From Rubrivivax sp. (GTDB lineage Bacteria > Pseudomonadota > Gammaproteobacteria > Burkholderiales > Burkholderiaceae_C): DNA of 64,000 nucleotides. The notes beneath the pieces are model-generated. The model saw nothing but the letters and a program-made list of their open reading frames with translations. It made no database searches and was not told the DNA's origin. Both the position numbers and the translations under genes were made by a program. The stretch spans positions 186,001 to 250,000 of the forward strand of contig JADJHR010000005.1 in assembly GCA_016707445.1 (NCBI GenBank), in the 5' to 3' direction. Position 1 is the stretch's first letter, and every line of letters starts with the position of its first letter. This document shows, in pieces, positions 8,393 to 15,641 of the stretch.

Positions 8393-9556
8393 ATGACCGA
8401 GACCGCCGCCACCCTGGCCCGCCAGGGCAACCCGCAGGACCTGGCGCACGCGCTGCATAGCGCGCGCAGCGACACCCTGTCGCTGTTTGCCGCGCTGCAG
8501 TCCACCCTGGGCCACACACTGCAGGTGCCGCAGCAGGCCACGCTGAACCCGCCGCTGTGGGAGCTGGGGCACATCGGCTGGTTCCAGGAATACTGGCTGG
8601 CGCGCAACCCGCAGTGGCGGCTCGGCGACCGTGCCGACCCCGACGTAGCACGTGGCGTGCCGCTGCGCGACGACGCCGACCGGCTGTATAACTCGAGCCA
8701 GGTGCCGCACGACAGCCGCTGGCAGCTGCCGCTGCCCGACGCCGACGCCACCCGGTCCGACCTGGCGCGGCATCTCGAAAGCAGCCTGCAACGGCTGCAG
8801 ACCGTTGATGCCGGAGACGACGAAGCGATGTACTTCTTCCGTCTGGCGCTGTTGCACGAAGACATGCACCACGAGGCCGGCCTGTACATGGCGCGCGCGC
8901 TGGACCTCGACGATGCCGACCTTCGATGGCAGCAGCAGCCCGAGCCTGGTGCCCGGGACGAACTCGAGTTCGACAGCGCGAGTCACTGCCTGGGCCACAC
9001 CGGGCCTGGGTTTGCGTTCGACAACGAATGCGCAGCCCATGAGGTGGCGGTGCCGGCCTTTCGCATTGACCGCCGGGTCGTCACCTGGCGCGACTACCTG
9101 CCTTTCGTCGAAAGTGGCACCTCCAGCGTGCCACGTTACCTGCGGCGCGACGGATCGACCTGGCTGCAGCGGCGGCATCGCCGTTGGCAGCCGCTGGACC
9201 TGGACCACGCCGCCTGTCACCTGAGCGGGTTCGAAGCCCGGGCCTGGTGCGACTGGGCCGGGCGCCGGTTGCCGACCGAGGCCGAGTGGGAACGCGCCGC
9301 CGAGTCTGAACCGCAGCGTTTTGCCTGGGGCCAGGTTTGGGAATGGACGGCCAGCCCCTTTGCACCCTATCCGGGCTTCAGGCCGCACCCCTATCGCGAC
9401 TATTCGGCGCCCTGGTTCGACGGCCGGCCGGTGCTGCGCGGTGCATCGCACCTGACGCAGCCGCGCATGCGCCACCTGCGCTACCGAAACTACTTCACGC
9501 CCGACCGCAGCGACGTCGTGGCCGGCTTTCGCAGCTGCGCCCTGCAAGGCGGCTGA
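8393..9556 (+). CDS. senA: Selenoneine synthase SenA (EgtB-like non-haem iron enzyme)
   Basis: This 387-residue protein has an N-terminal DinB-like iron-binding domain and a C-terminal formylglycine-generating-enzyme-like fold, as in EgtB. The three-His-type iron ligands are visible as LGHIGWF (His60) and HEDMHHE (His155 and His159, with Glu161). The C-terminal domain is short: RLPTEAEWERAAES passes almost directly to VWEWTASPFAPYPGF, without the longer loop of ordinary EgtB. It ends with RNYFTPDRSDVVAGFR. Together with divergent senB-selD and convergent egtD this identifies SenA, which joins hercynine to the selenosugar by oxidative C-Se bond formation. I see no convincing ribosome-binding site before the ATG. 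A sulphur substrate (ergothioneine-like role) is the main alternative. Confidence 0.85.
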   Translation: MTETAATLARQGNPQDLAHALHSARSDTLSLFAALQSTLGHTLQVPQQATLNPPLWELGHIGWFQEYWLARNPQWRLGDRADPDVARGVPLRDDADRLYNSSQVPHDSRWQLPLPDADATRSDLARHLESSLQRLQTVDAGDDEAMYFFRLALLHEDMHHEAGLYMARALDLDDADLRWQQQPEPGARDELEFDSASHCLGHTGPGFAFDNECAAHEVAVPAFRIDRRVVTWRDYLPFVESGTSSVPRYLRRDGSTWLQRRHRRWQPLDLDHAACHLSGFEARAWCDWAGRRLPTEAEWERAAESEPQRFAWGQVWEWTASPFAPYPGFRPHPYRDYSAPWFDGRPVLRGASHLTQPRMRHLRYRNYFTPDRSDVVAGFRSCALQGG

Positions 9557-9566
9557 ACGCTTCAGC
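9552..9566. terminator. Short inverted repeat between convergent senA and egtD
   Basis: The sequence gctgaa-cgc-ttcagc forms a perfect 6-bp stem with a 3-base loop across the two convergent stop codons. There is no T-run, so it would be at best a weak bidirectional terminator. Confidence 0.3.
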
Positions 9567-10521
9567 TGGCCAGAACCACCGCGAAGGCCTGGGCGTCGTC
9601 GGTCCAGTGCTGCAGCTGTTGCCAGCCTGCGTCGCGCAACAGCGCGTCGAAGCCGGGCAGCGTCCACTTGTACGAATTCTCGGTGTGCAGACGCTCGCCA
9701 GCGTCGAAGTGGCGGCTGCCGCCCGGCCAGCTGACGGTCAGCGCCTGGCGCGCCAACAGATGCATCTCGATGCGCGACAGGCCGTGGTCGTAACGTGCCA
9801 GATGCTGCCACTGACGGGCCGCGAAATCGCTGCCGATCAATCGGTTCAGGTGGCGCAGCAGGTTCAGGTTGAAGGCCGCGGTGACGCCCAGCGCGTCGTC
9901 GTAGGCGGCCTCGAGCGTCGCGCTGTCCTTGACCAGGTCGACGCCGATCAGCAACGCACCGCCGCGCGCCAGTGCGCGCGCCTGCCGCAGCAAACGAAGT
10001 GCGTCATCGGGGTCGAAGTTGCCGATGCTCGAACCGGGATAGAACACCAGCGACCGCCCCGGGCACAGGCTGTCGGGCAGCTGCAGATGGGCGGAGAAGT
10101 CCAGGCCGACACCGACCATCGTGATCGACGGGTGCGCGCGCTGCAGGCGCTGCAGCGACAGGCGCAGAAAATCGATCGAGATGTCGACGGCGACATAGCG
10201 TGACGGGCGCAGCAGATCGAACAGCCGCGCTGCCTTCGCACCGTCTCCGGCGCCCAGGTCGACGAGTCCGAAGCCCGGGCCCAGGCGCTGGCGCGCCGCG
10301 GCGGCGATGGCATCGCCATGGGCTGCGAAGATGGCAGCCTCGGTGCGCGTCGGGTAGTACTCGTCGAGTTCGGTGATGGCATCGAATAAGCGCGAACCCA
10401 GCGCGTCGTAGAAGAACTTCGGTGATGCGCGTGCCCGAACGGCCATCAAGCCGGCCCGCGCTTCGGCCGCTAACGCCTCGGCGTCGATCGACTGCAATTG
10501 GTGAAAGTCCGGAGTCAGCAC
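9562..10521 (-). CDS. egtD: L-histidine N-alpha-methyltransferase (EgtD)
   Basis: This 319-residue SAM-dependent enzyme trimethylates the alpha-amino group of histidine to give hercynine, the acceptor used by EgtB and SenA. The SAM-binding motif is LVDLGAGDGAKAARLFD, preceded by the family-typical FYDALGSRLFDAITELDEYYPTRTE region that positions histidine. The segment SLVFYPGSSIGNFDPDDALRLL is also typical. The start is a GTG. The gene faces senA with 5 bp between the stops, completing a local hercynine-to-selenoneine set. No egtA, egtC or egtE homologue is visible nearby, which argues for selenoneine, not mycobacterial-type ergothioneine synthesis. Confidence 0.92.
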   Translation of the reverse strand: MLTPDFHQLQSIDAEALAAEARAGLMAVRARASPKFFYDALGSRLFDAITELDEYYPTRTEAAIFAAHGDAIAAAARQRLGPGFGLVDLGAGDGAKAARLFDLLRPSRYVAVDISIDFLRLSLQRLQRAHPSITMVGVGLDFSAHLQLPDSLCPGRSLVFYPGSSIGNFDPDDALRLLRQARALARGGALLIGVDLVKDSATLEAAYDDALGVTAAFNLNLLRHLNRLIGSDFAARQWQHLARYDHGLSRIEMHLLARQALTVSWPGGSRHFDAGERLHTENSYKWTLPGFDALLRDAGWQQLQHWTDDAQAFAVVLAS

Positions 10522-10649
10522 TTCGGGGTCTCGGGCGACTGAGGCATCAGGTCAATGTAGCAGGGGCCGACGATCAGGCCCGACTTGAGGTCCAATCCGC
10601 TCTGGCCGCAGTGACTGCAACTCAGACCATTCGCAATGGAAGCCCGTTC

Positions 10650-10949
10650 ATGCCCGTTTTGTCACCAACCCGTGCCGTGAAGGCGCTGCTGCCGGGGGTT
10701 GCAGTCATCCTGTGCGGCGTGTCGCAGGCCCAGCAGGTCGTTCGCGTCACCGCCAATCGCGACCAGTCGCCGAGCGAACTGGCGCGCAAAGCTGCGCCGC
10801 TGGTCAACAAGACGATCGACAGGGCCTGGTTCGGTGGCTTCTCCTTCGTGCAGGCCGTTGTGCGCTCTGGCGGCAGGATGCCCCGGCTGGTGCAGCGCGA
10901 AGAGGACCCGCAGTGTCGCTCCGTCTTCATCACCGCCGACCTTCTCTGA
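10650..10949 (+). CDS. Small exported hypothetical protein
   Basis: A 99-residue reading frame begins MPVLSPTRAVKALLPGVAVI, a basic-then-hydrophobic stretch ending in VSQAQQ, which looks like a Sec signal peptide with cleavage after about residue 28. The mature part has no motif I recognise. The upstream 128 bp (10522-10649) separates it from divergent egtD and could hold both promoters. The reading frame is short and its codon usage is like its neighbours, so the call is tentative. Confidence 0.45.
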   Translation: MPVLSPTRAVKALLPGVAVILCGVSQAQQVVRVTANRDQSPSELARKAAPLVNKTIDRAWFGGFSFVQAVVRSGGRMPRLVQREEDPQCRSVFITADLL

Positions 10950-10956
10950 GCCTGTG

Positions 10957-11226
10957 CGACTGCAAATCCAAGGCGTCAGCGCCCGATATCTTGCGGCGCG
11001 CGCGGCCGCCGCGGCCGCGTTGCGGGTTGTGAACCGACGCGCCAAGGCCGGCGAACGGGCGCACCAACAGGGCGTCACGCTGCTGGCGACCCTGAACCAG
11101 GTCGACCTGGCGCTGCAGCAAACCCAGCGCGTGATCGGTTTGCTTGACGGCGCGCCGGCGTTCAACCCTCCGGAGGCACGGGTTAGCGCCCTGAGCGTTG
11201 CCGCCCGACACCGGATGAGCCGCTGA
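10957..11226 (+). CDS. Small hypothetical protein upstream of the SMR gene
   Basis: An 89-residue frame from GTG 10957 is rich in Ala and Arg and predicted mostly helical (ARYLAARAAAAAALRVVNRR). I do not recognise a family. Its TGA stop overlaps the ATG of the following SMR gene by one base, which suggests coupling and is the main reason to list it. The opposite strand also has an open frame here, so coding is unproven. Confidence 0.35.
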   Translation, partial: RLQIQGVSARYLAARAAAAAALRVVNRRAKAGERAHQQGVTLLATLNQVDLALQQTQRVIGLLDGAPAFNPPEARVSALSVAARHRMSR

Positions 11227-11585
11227 TGGACAACCTGCTGCCCAAGCTGAGCGTGTCGCACCCCTGGTGGGTGCTGGCGGTGGCGATCGCCTTCGAAGTG
11301 GCGGGCACCACCGCGATGCGGCTGTCCGAAGGCTTCAGCCGCTGGTTGCCGTCGCTGCTGATCTTCGTCTTCTACGCATTTTCGTTTGCGCTCAACACGT
11401 TGATCATCGGCCGCCTGGGCTTGAGCGTGGTCTATGCCGTGTGGTCGGGCGTGGGCACGGTGGCCACGGCGCTGATCGGCGTGTTCTATTTCCGTGAGCC
11501 GGCGACGGCGCTGAAGATGGCCAGCATCACGCTGATCGTGGTCGGCGTGTTCGGTCTGCACGCGGCCACGCGCAGCAACAGCTGA
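11226..11585 (+). CDS. Small multidrug resistance (SMR/EmrE-family) transporter
   Basis: This 119-residue protein has four hydrophobic segments, the usual size and topology of SMR exporters, which swap protons for cationic drugs or guanidinium-type compounds. The conserved membrane Glu is in the first helix (AIAFEVAGTTAMRLSEGF), and helices 3-4 contain SVVYAVWSGVGTVATALIGVFYFREP. The W-S/A-G-x-G motif fits EmrE/SugE-type proteins. It may be a dimer of a single gene product because no second SMR gene is adjacent. Substrate cannot be deduced. It is followed 6 bp later by a methyltransferase gene. Confidence 0.9.
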   Translation: MDNLLPKLSVSHPWWVLAVAIAFEVAGTTAMRLSEGFSRWLPSLLIFVFYAFSFALNTLIIGRLGLSVVYAVWSGVGTVATALIGVFYFREPATALKMASITLIVVGVFGLHAATRSNS

Positions 11586-11591
11586 CGGCCC

Positions 11592-12254
11592 ATGTCTCTG
11601 CCCAGCGACAACGCAGCATCGATGCGCCGCTATGCACAGCATGCGGCGACCTACGACCGCTCGGCGGCGCGAACGATGCCGTTGCGTTTGCGCACCATCG
11701 CGAGCCTGGGCTTGCAGCCGGGCGACGTGGTGCTCGATGTCGGCGCCGGCACCGGCCTGAGTTTTGCGCCGCTGCAGCAGGCGGTGGGCGCCCGGGGCCA
11801 AGTGCTGGCTTTCGAACAAAGCCCCGAGATGTTCGCCCTGGCCGACGCCCGCGCCCGCGACGCCGGTTGGCGCAACCTGTGGCAGGTGTGCGCGCCCGCT
11901 GAGACCGTGCGGCTGCCGAAGGCGCCCGATGCGCTGCTGTTCAACTACGTGCACGACATCACCCGCTCGGCCGAGGCGCTGAACAACCTGCTGGGCCAGG
12001 CGCGACCCGGTGCACGGGTGGCGATGGCCGGCATGAAGTTCTTTCCCTGGTGGACGGGGCCGTTGAACCTGCTGGCCTGGCTGAAGAACCGGCCCTACAA
12101 CGTGCATGCCGCCGAACTGTGGCAGCCCTGGGACCGCGTGCAGGCGCGCTGCGGCCACTTCGAATGGTGCAGCACGCAATGCGGCATGGGCTACATCGCC
12201 CATGGGCGATTGCGCGACGACGGTCGGGCGCTGCACCAGGGTGGCGCTGCATGA
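11592..12254 (+). CDS. Class I SAM-dependent methyltransferase
   Basis: This 220-residue protein has the SAM-binding motif I VLDVGAGTGLSFAPL, an acidic end of strand 2 (VLAFEQSPEMFALA) and motif with LLFNYVHDITRS. The N-terminal RRYAQHAATYDRSAART resembles UbiE/type-11 methyltransferases. The later stretch GPLNLLAWLKNRPYNVHAAELWQPW may form a lid. The substrate is unknown. It lies 6 bp after the SMR gene and 172 bp before the ATP-grasp gene; I see no gene in that gap. Confidence 0.8.
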   Translation: MSLPSDNAASMRRYAQHAATYDRSAARTMPLRLRTIASLGLQPGDVVLDVGAGTGLSFAPLQQAVGARGQVLAFEQSPEMFALADARARDAGWRNLWQVCAPAETVRLPKAPDALLFNYVHDITRSAEALNNLLGQARPGARVAMAGMKFFPWWTGPLNLLAWLKNRPYNVHAAELWQPWDRVQARCGHFEWCSTQCGMGYIAHGRLRDDGRALHQGGAA

Positions 12255-12426
12255 CCCGGGCCCGTGTGCCGGCGCAAGGCGTGCCCGACGATCTGCTGCA
12301 GCGCCAGGGCAAGACCTGGGCAGGGGTCCGCCGGCGGGCTCCGACTGAACAAGTGCCCCGACGGAAAAGGGCACGCCATCCAACCGACACCGGCTGCAAT
12401 TCAGCGTGGTGCAAGCCAGAGCATTC

Positions 12427-13782
12427 ATGAGCATCAAACCGCGCATCGGACTGCAGTTCAACTACGACTGGGACAGCCTGGGTTGTGCCCGCCAGGCCGC
12501 GCATTGGTCGTTCGATCGCGCCGGCTTCGACCTGTTCTCGTTTCCGAGCAACGCGCGCCTGGTCGGATTCGACCTGCGCCGCTTTGCTGCGGCACAGGCC
12601 CGTCGCGGGCGTCGGCGCGGCTGGGTCGGCGTGACCTCGCAGCATGAGCAGTTCGGTGCGCTGGCGGCTGCACTCACGGCTGAAGCGCTGGGCCTGCCCG
12701 GAACCAGCCCCGAGGCCGTGATCGCCGCCCAGCACAAGCTGCATGCGCGCCAGGTGCTGCAGCAGGTGGCACCCGAGGCCAACCTGGCGTTCGAACCACT
12801 GGACGTCGAGTACGGGCAGGACATCCCGACTGGTTTGAGCTACCCGCGCTTCGTGAAGCCGGTCAAGGCAGCGTTCTCGGTGCTGGCGCGCCAGGTTCGA
12901 AACCAGGCCGAGCTGCAGTCGCACACGCGTTTCGGTCGCCGCGAGCTGTGGGTCATCCGCCGCCTGGTCGAGCCTTTCGAGCAGGTGCTGCAGGACAGGC
13001 TGCCGCAGGCCGGCACGGCACACCGCATGTTGCTCGAGGCACCGGTGCCGCAGCACACGCCGCAGTACAACCTGGACGGTTGGGTGTTCAAGGGCCGCGC
13101 CCAGGCGCTGGGCGTGGTCGACGCGGTGATGTACCCGGGGACCCAGGCGTTCATGCGCTGGGAGCATCCCAGTCGGCTGCGTGCCGACGTGCAGGCCCGC
13201 GCGCTCGACGTGGCGCAGCGCTTCCTGTCGGCCATTGGCTTCACGCACGGCCTGTTCAACATGGAGTTCTTTCACGACCCGGCCAGCGGCCGCCTGAGCG
13301 TGATCGAGTTCAATCCGCGTCTGGCTTCGCAGTTCTCCGACCTCTACCTGCGCGTGCAGGGGGTCGACCCGCATGCGCTGGCGCTGGCGCTGGCGATCGG
13401 CCAAGACCCAGCCGAGCTGCCACGCCAGGCTCCACAGGCGGGCGCCGCGGCCAGCCTGGTCTATCGCGCGTTTCCAGGGGATGATGCGCCCAGCATGCCC
13501 GGCCAACGTCAGGTGGCGTTGTTGCGGCGGCTGTTTCCCGATGCCCTGTTTTTCAGCTACCCGCGCGCCGGCCGCGAGCTGGCGCGCGACTACAAGTGGC
13601 TGGGCAGCTGGCGCTATGGCATCGTGCACCTGCAGGGCCGCAACGAACACGACCTGCGCGAGCGCTGCCTGCGCGCCAGCACCTTGCTGGGCTGGCGCGC
13701 GCCTTATGCCGATCAATGGGTTGCAGCGCCTTCGGCGCCGGCCTGGACCTTGCCTGTTTCTGCTTCTGGAGCTTCACGATGA
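12427..13782 (+). CDS. ATP-grasp family protein, unknown ligase
   Basis: This protein of about 451 residues has an ATP-grasp-like layout: a Lys-containing segment FVKPVKAAFSVLARQV, a central VFKGRAQALGVVDAVMYPG and a metal-binding segment GLFNMEFFHDPASGRLSVIEFNPRLASQFSDL, with the E-x-N pair in IEFNPR. ATP-grasp enzymes ligate a carboxylate to an amine or thiol. I cannot tell the substrates. The start at 12427 is chosen over an in-frame codon 21 bp earlier because of conservation of MSIKPRIGLQFNYDW-like openings. The stop overlaps the next ATG by 4 bp (ATGA), so it is coupled to the YHS lipoprotein. Confidence 0.7.
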   Translation: MSIKPRIGLQFNYDWDSLGCARQAAHWSFDRAGFDLFSFPSNARLVGFDLRRFAAAQARRGRRRGWVGVTSQHEQFGALAAALTAEALGLPGTSPEAVIAAQHKLHARQVLQQVAPEANLAFEPLDVEYGQDIPTGLSYPRFVKPVKAAFSVLARQVRNQAELQSHTRFGRRELWVIRRLVEPFEQVLQDRLPQAGTAHRMLLEAPVPQHTPQYNLDGWVFKGRAQALGVVDAVMYPGTQAFMRWEHPSRLRADVQARALDVAQRFLSAIGFTHGLFNMEFFHDPASGRLSVIEFNPRLASQFSDLYLRVQGVDPHALALALAIGQDPAELPRQAPQAGAAASLVYRAFPGDDAPSMPGQRQVALLRRLFPDALFFSYPRAGRELARDYKWLGSWRYGIVHLQGRNEHDLRERCLRASTLLGWRAPYADQWVAAPSAPAWTLPVSASGASR

Positions 13783-14396
13783 CCACTGCCTTGCCAACCC
13801 TTCGCCACCTTCTGGGTGGGTTCTGCGTCGCCTCACTGCTGGCCCTGGGCGGCTGCGGCGCGATGACGGCACAAAATCCGTCGTCGCCGCTGAAGCCTGT
13901 GAATGCCGTGTCCGAGCCGGCCGCCGAGCATCTGATGCTCAAGGGCTACGACGTGGTCGCGTATTTCACGCTGGGCCGGCACGCCATGGGCTTCGGCAGC
14001 TACCAGAGCGTTTACCAGGGCGTGACCTTTCGCTTCGCCAACGCCGAACACAAGGCCTTGTTCGATCGCGACCCGGCGCGCTACGTGCCGCAGTACGGGG
14101 GTTTCTGCGCCAACGGCATCTCGTACGCCATTCCCTGGGGCGGCGACGCCGACACCTGGCGCATCATCGACGGCAAGCTCTACATCTTCGGCGGTGCGGG
14201 TTCACGCGACGCCTTCGAGCTTGACGTGCCGGGCAACATCAGGCTGGCCGACAGGTACTGGGCCGACGAGGTGGCCGGCAGCAACAGCTTCTGGCAGCGC
14301 AGCAAGCGACTGGTGCTGCGTGTGCCGCACTACAAGAGCGGTGCCGAACTGGCGCGCCTGGTGGCCGAGGCCAAGGCCAAGACGCCGGTGAAGTGA
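13779..14396 (+). CDS. YHS-domain lipoprotein
   Basis: This 205-residue protein has a signal peptide ending in LLALGGCGAM, which fits a lipobox with Cys at about 25. The YHS-type region reads LKGYDVVAYFTLGRHAMGFG, then VTFRFANAEHKALFDRDPARYVPQYGGFCANGIS, the usual YHS pattern of secreted proteins with a likely metal or copper-linked role. The C-terminus ends in a helical tail. It is translationally coupled to the ATP-grasp gene. The role of this pair is not known to me. Confidence 0.78.
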   Translation: MTTALPTLRHLLGGFCVASLLALGGCGAMTAQNPSSPLKPVNAVSEPAAEHLMLKGYDVVAYFTLGRHAMGFGSYQSVYQGVTFRFANAEHKALFDRDPARYVPQYGGFCANGISYAIPWGGDADTWRIIDGKLYIFGGAGSRDAFELDVPGNIRLADRYWADEVAGSNSFWQRSKRLVLRVPHYKSGAELARLVAEAKAKTPVK

Positions 14397-14402
14397 AACC
14401 AG

Positions 14403-14433
14403 CCCAGAGCCGCGCGGATGGCGCGGCCCTGGG
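14403..14433. terminator. Strong hairpin between convergent genes
   Basis: cccag-a-gccgcgc, loop ggatg, gcgcggc-c-ctggg gives 12 paired bases with one A/C mismatch. It sits 6 bp after the YHS stop and 9 bp before the end of the gene on the other strand, so a bidirectional terminator is the natural reading. It lacks a T-run on either side. Confidence 0.5.
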
Positions 14434-14441
14434 GGGGCCGC

Positions 14442-14885
14442 TCAGTAGCGGACGTCGGCGTCGTCGTGACCGCGCCACGCGGGTTGTCCGCGACGGTTGT
14501 CGTAGCGGTCATGGCGATCCGGGATGCCGTCGCGGTCGCGGTCGCTGCGCCAGGCGGGCTGCCGCCAGCGGTTGTCGTGGCGGTCGTAACGATCCGGGAT
14601 GCCGTCACGGTCGCGGTCGCGCCAGGCGGGGCGGCCGTAGACCACCGGGGGTTGCACGTACACCGATGCGGGCTGTCCATACATCGGCGCGGCCTGCAGA
14701 TGCACGCGCACATGGTCGTTGCGGATCACCAGCCCCGGCAACGGCGGCAGTGGTGGCAGCGGCAGCGCGATCGGCAGGCCGATGTTGATCGACCAGTGTG
14801 CGCCGGATCCGGCCTGCGCCGGTGCTGCCAGCAAGATGCCGCTCAGCGCCAGCGCGGCAAGTGACAGGGGCTTGAGGGTGTTCAT
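14442..14885 (-). CDS. Secreted protein with DRDRDG calcium-type repeats
   Basis: This 147-residue protein begins MNTLKPLSLAALALSGILLA with cleavage after PAQA, and has a GGAG ribosome-binding site. A Pro-rich stretch (LPLPPLPPLPG) is followed by Tyr/Pro-rich sequence, then two copies of an Asp-rich repeat, RDRDRDGIPDRYDRHDNR and RDRDRDGIPDRHDRYDNR, resembling thrombospondin type 3 or EF-hand-like calcium loops (D-x-D-x-D-G-x-x-D). A third partial repeat ends in DDADVRY. The DNA of the repeats is nearly identical, so recent duplication is likely. Function unknown; cell-surface or periplasmic calcium binding is an inference. Confidence 0.65.
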   Translation of the reverse strand: MNTLKPLSLAALALSGILLAAPAQAGSGAHWSINIGLPIALPLPPLPPLPGLVIRNDHVRVHLQAAPMYGQPASVYVQPPVVYGRPAWRDRDRDGIPDRYDRHDNRWRQPAWRSDRDRDGIPDRHDRYDNRRGQPAWRGHDDADVRY

Positions 14886-15006
14886 GGAATCTCCAGGTGG
14901 GGACGCAAGGCACGCCGATGCCTGTTCAACGCCCCAGCAGCCCCGGCTGTCGACCGCTCGACGTAAAGCTGCGTGAACAGTCGTAAGCGGCACCCACCCA
15001 GGGCCG

Positions 15007-15615
15007 TCAGCGGCCGACGGCGATGCGGCCGGCCAGTTGCCACAGCGCCAGCCGGTGCGCGGCCACCAGCGCGCCGATGTCGCTGCCGCTGCTGCCCACG
15101 CGCAGCGTTGCGCTGTCGCTCAGCGGCGCCGTGCGGCCGCTGGGGTCGACCAGGGTCCACAGCGCCTGCAGGCGCACTGCGCTGCGCCCGGGCTCGATGT
15201 CGAACGCCAGCAGTTCGACGCGCAATTGCCGCGTCACCACCACACCGGCCGGCACCGGTGCCACCCACAGCCTGGCGGGGCCGAGCCAGGCCGCCAGGTC
15301 CTGGCGCAGCACGCGCGGCACGGCGTCGCGCAAGGATTCGGCCCAGCGCTGGCCCGACAGGGCCAGCAGGCCGCTGTCGGCGCGCGGGACCAGGATGGCC
15401 TCGCGGTCCAGGTATTCGGGCAGCCGCACCGGCAGCACCAGCTGCCAGGTTTCGCGCGTCGGCGCCGGCAGCGTCGCGCCTTCCGGTCGGTCGGCATTCA
15501 GGTGATACAGCAGCACCGGCGGCGAGCTGCCGCAGCCGGCCAGCAGCGCCGGGCCCAGGCCCAGGCCGAATCCGAGCAGCAGACGGCGTCGCGTGATGGG
15601 CACGGGGCGTGGCAT
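15007..15615 (-). CDS. ABC-type transport auxiliary lipoprotein (PqiC/YmbA-like)
   Basis: This 202-residue protein has the signal RRRLLLGFGLGLGPALLAGC, a lipobox with Cys around residue 28, so it is an outer- or inner-membrane lipoprotein. The rest resembles the auxiliary lipoproteins that accompany MCE-domain transporters: YHLNADRP near the start, then LPEYLDREAILVPRADSGLLALSGQRWAESLRDAVPRVL. It is the last gene of the mlaE-mlaF-mlaD-like set on this strand, and lies 26 bp after the MCE gene. It probably bridges the periplasm for lipid transport. Confidence 0.8.
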   Translation of the reverse strand: MPRPVPITRRRLLLGFGLGLGPALLAGCGSSPPVLLYHLNADRPEGATLPAPTRETWQLVLPVRLPEYLDREAILVPRADSGLLALSGQRWAESLRDAVPRVLRQDLAAWLGPARLWVAPVPAGVVVTRQLRVELLAFDIEPGRSAVRLQALWTLVDPSGRTAPLSDSATLRVGSSGSDIGALVAAHRLALWQLAGRIAVGR

Positions 15616-15641
15616 GGGGGTGGCCGCTTTCGCAAGTCGGG

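Noticed and set aside
10636..10680. A 14-codon frame MEARSCPFCHQPVP with Cys-x-x-Cys
   Set aside because: Too short and overlaps a longer candidate gene; probably chance.
12252..12430. Short open frame overlapping the methyltransferase stop (MTRARVPAQGVPDD...)
   Set aside because: Low-complexity, no homology pattern and no ribosome-binding site; treated as intergenic.
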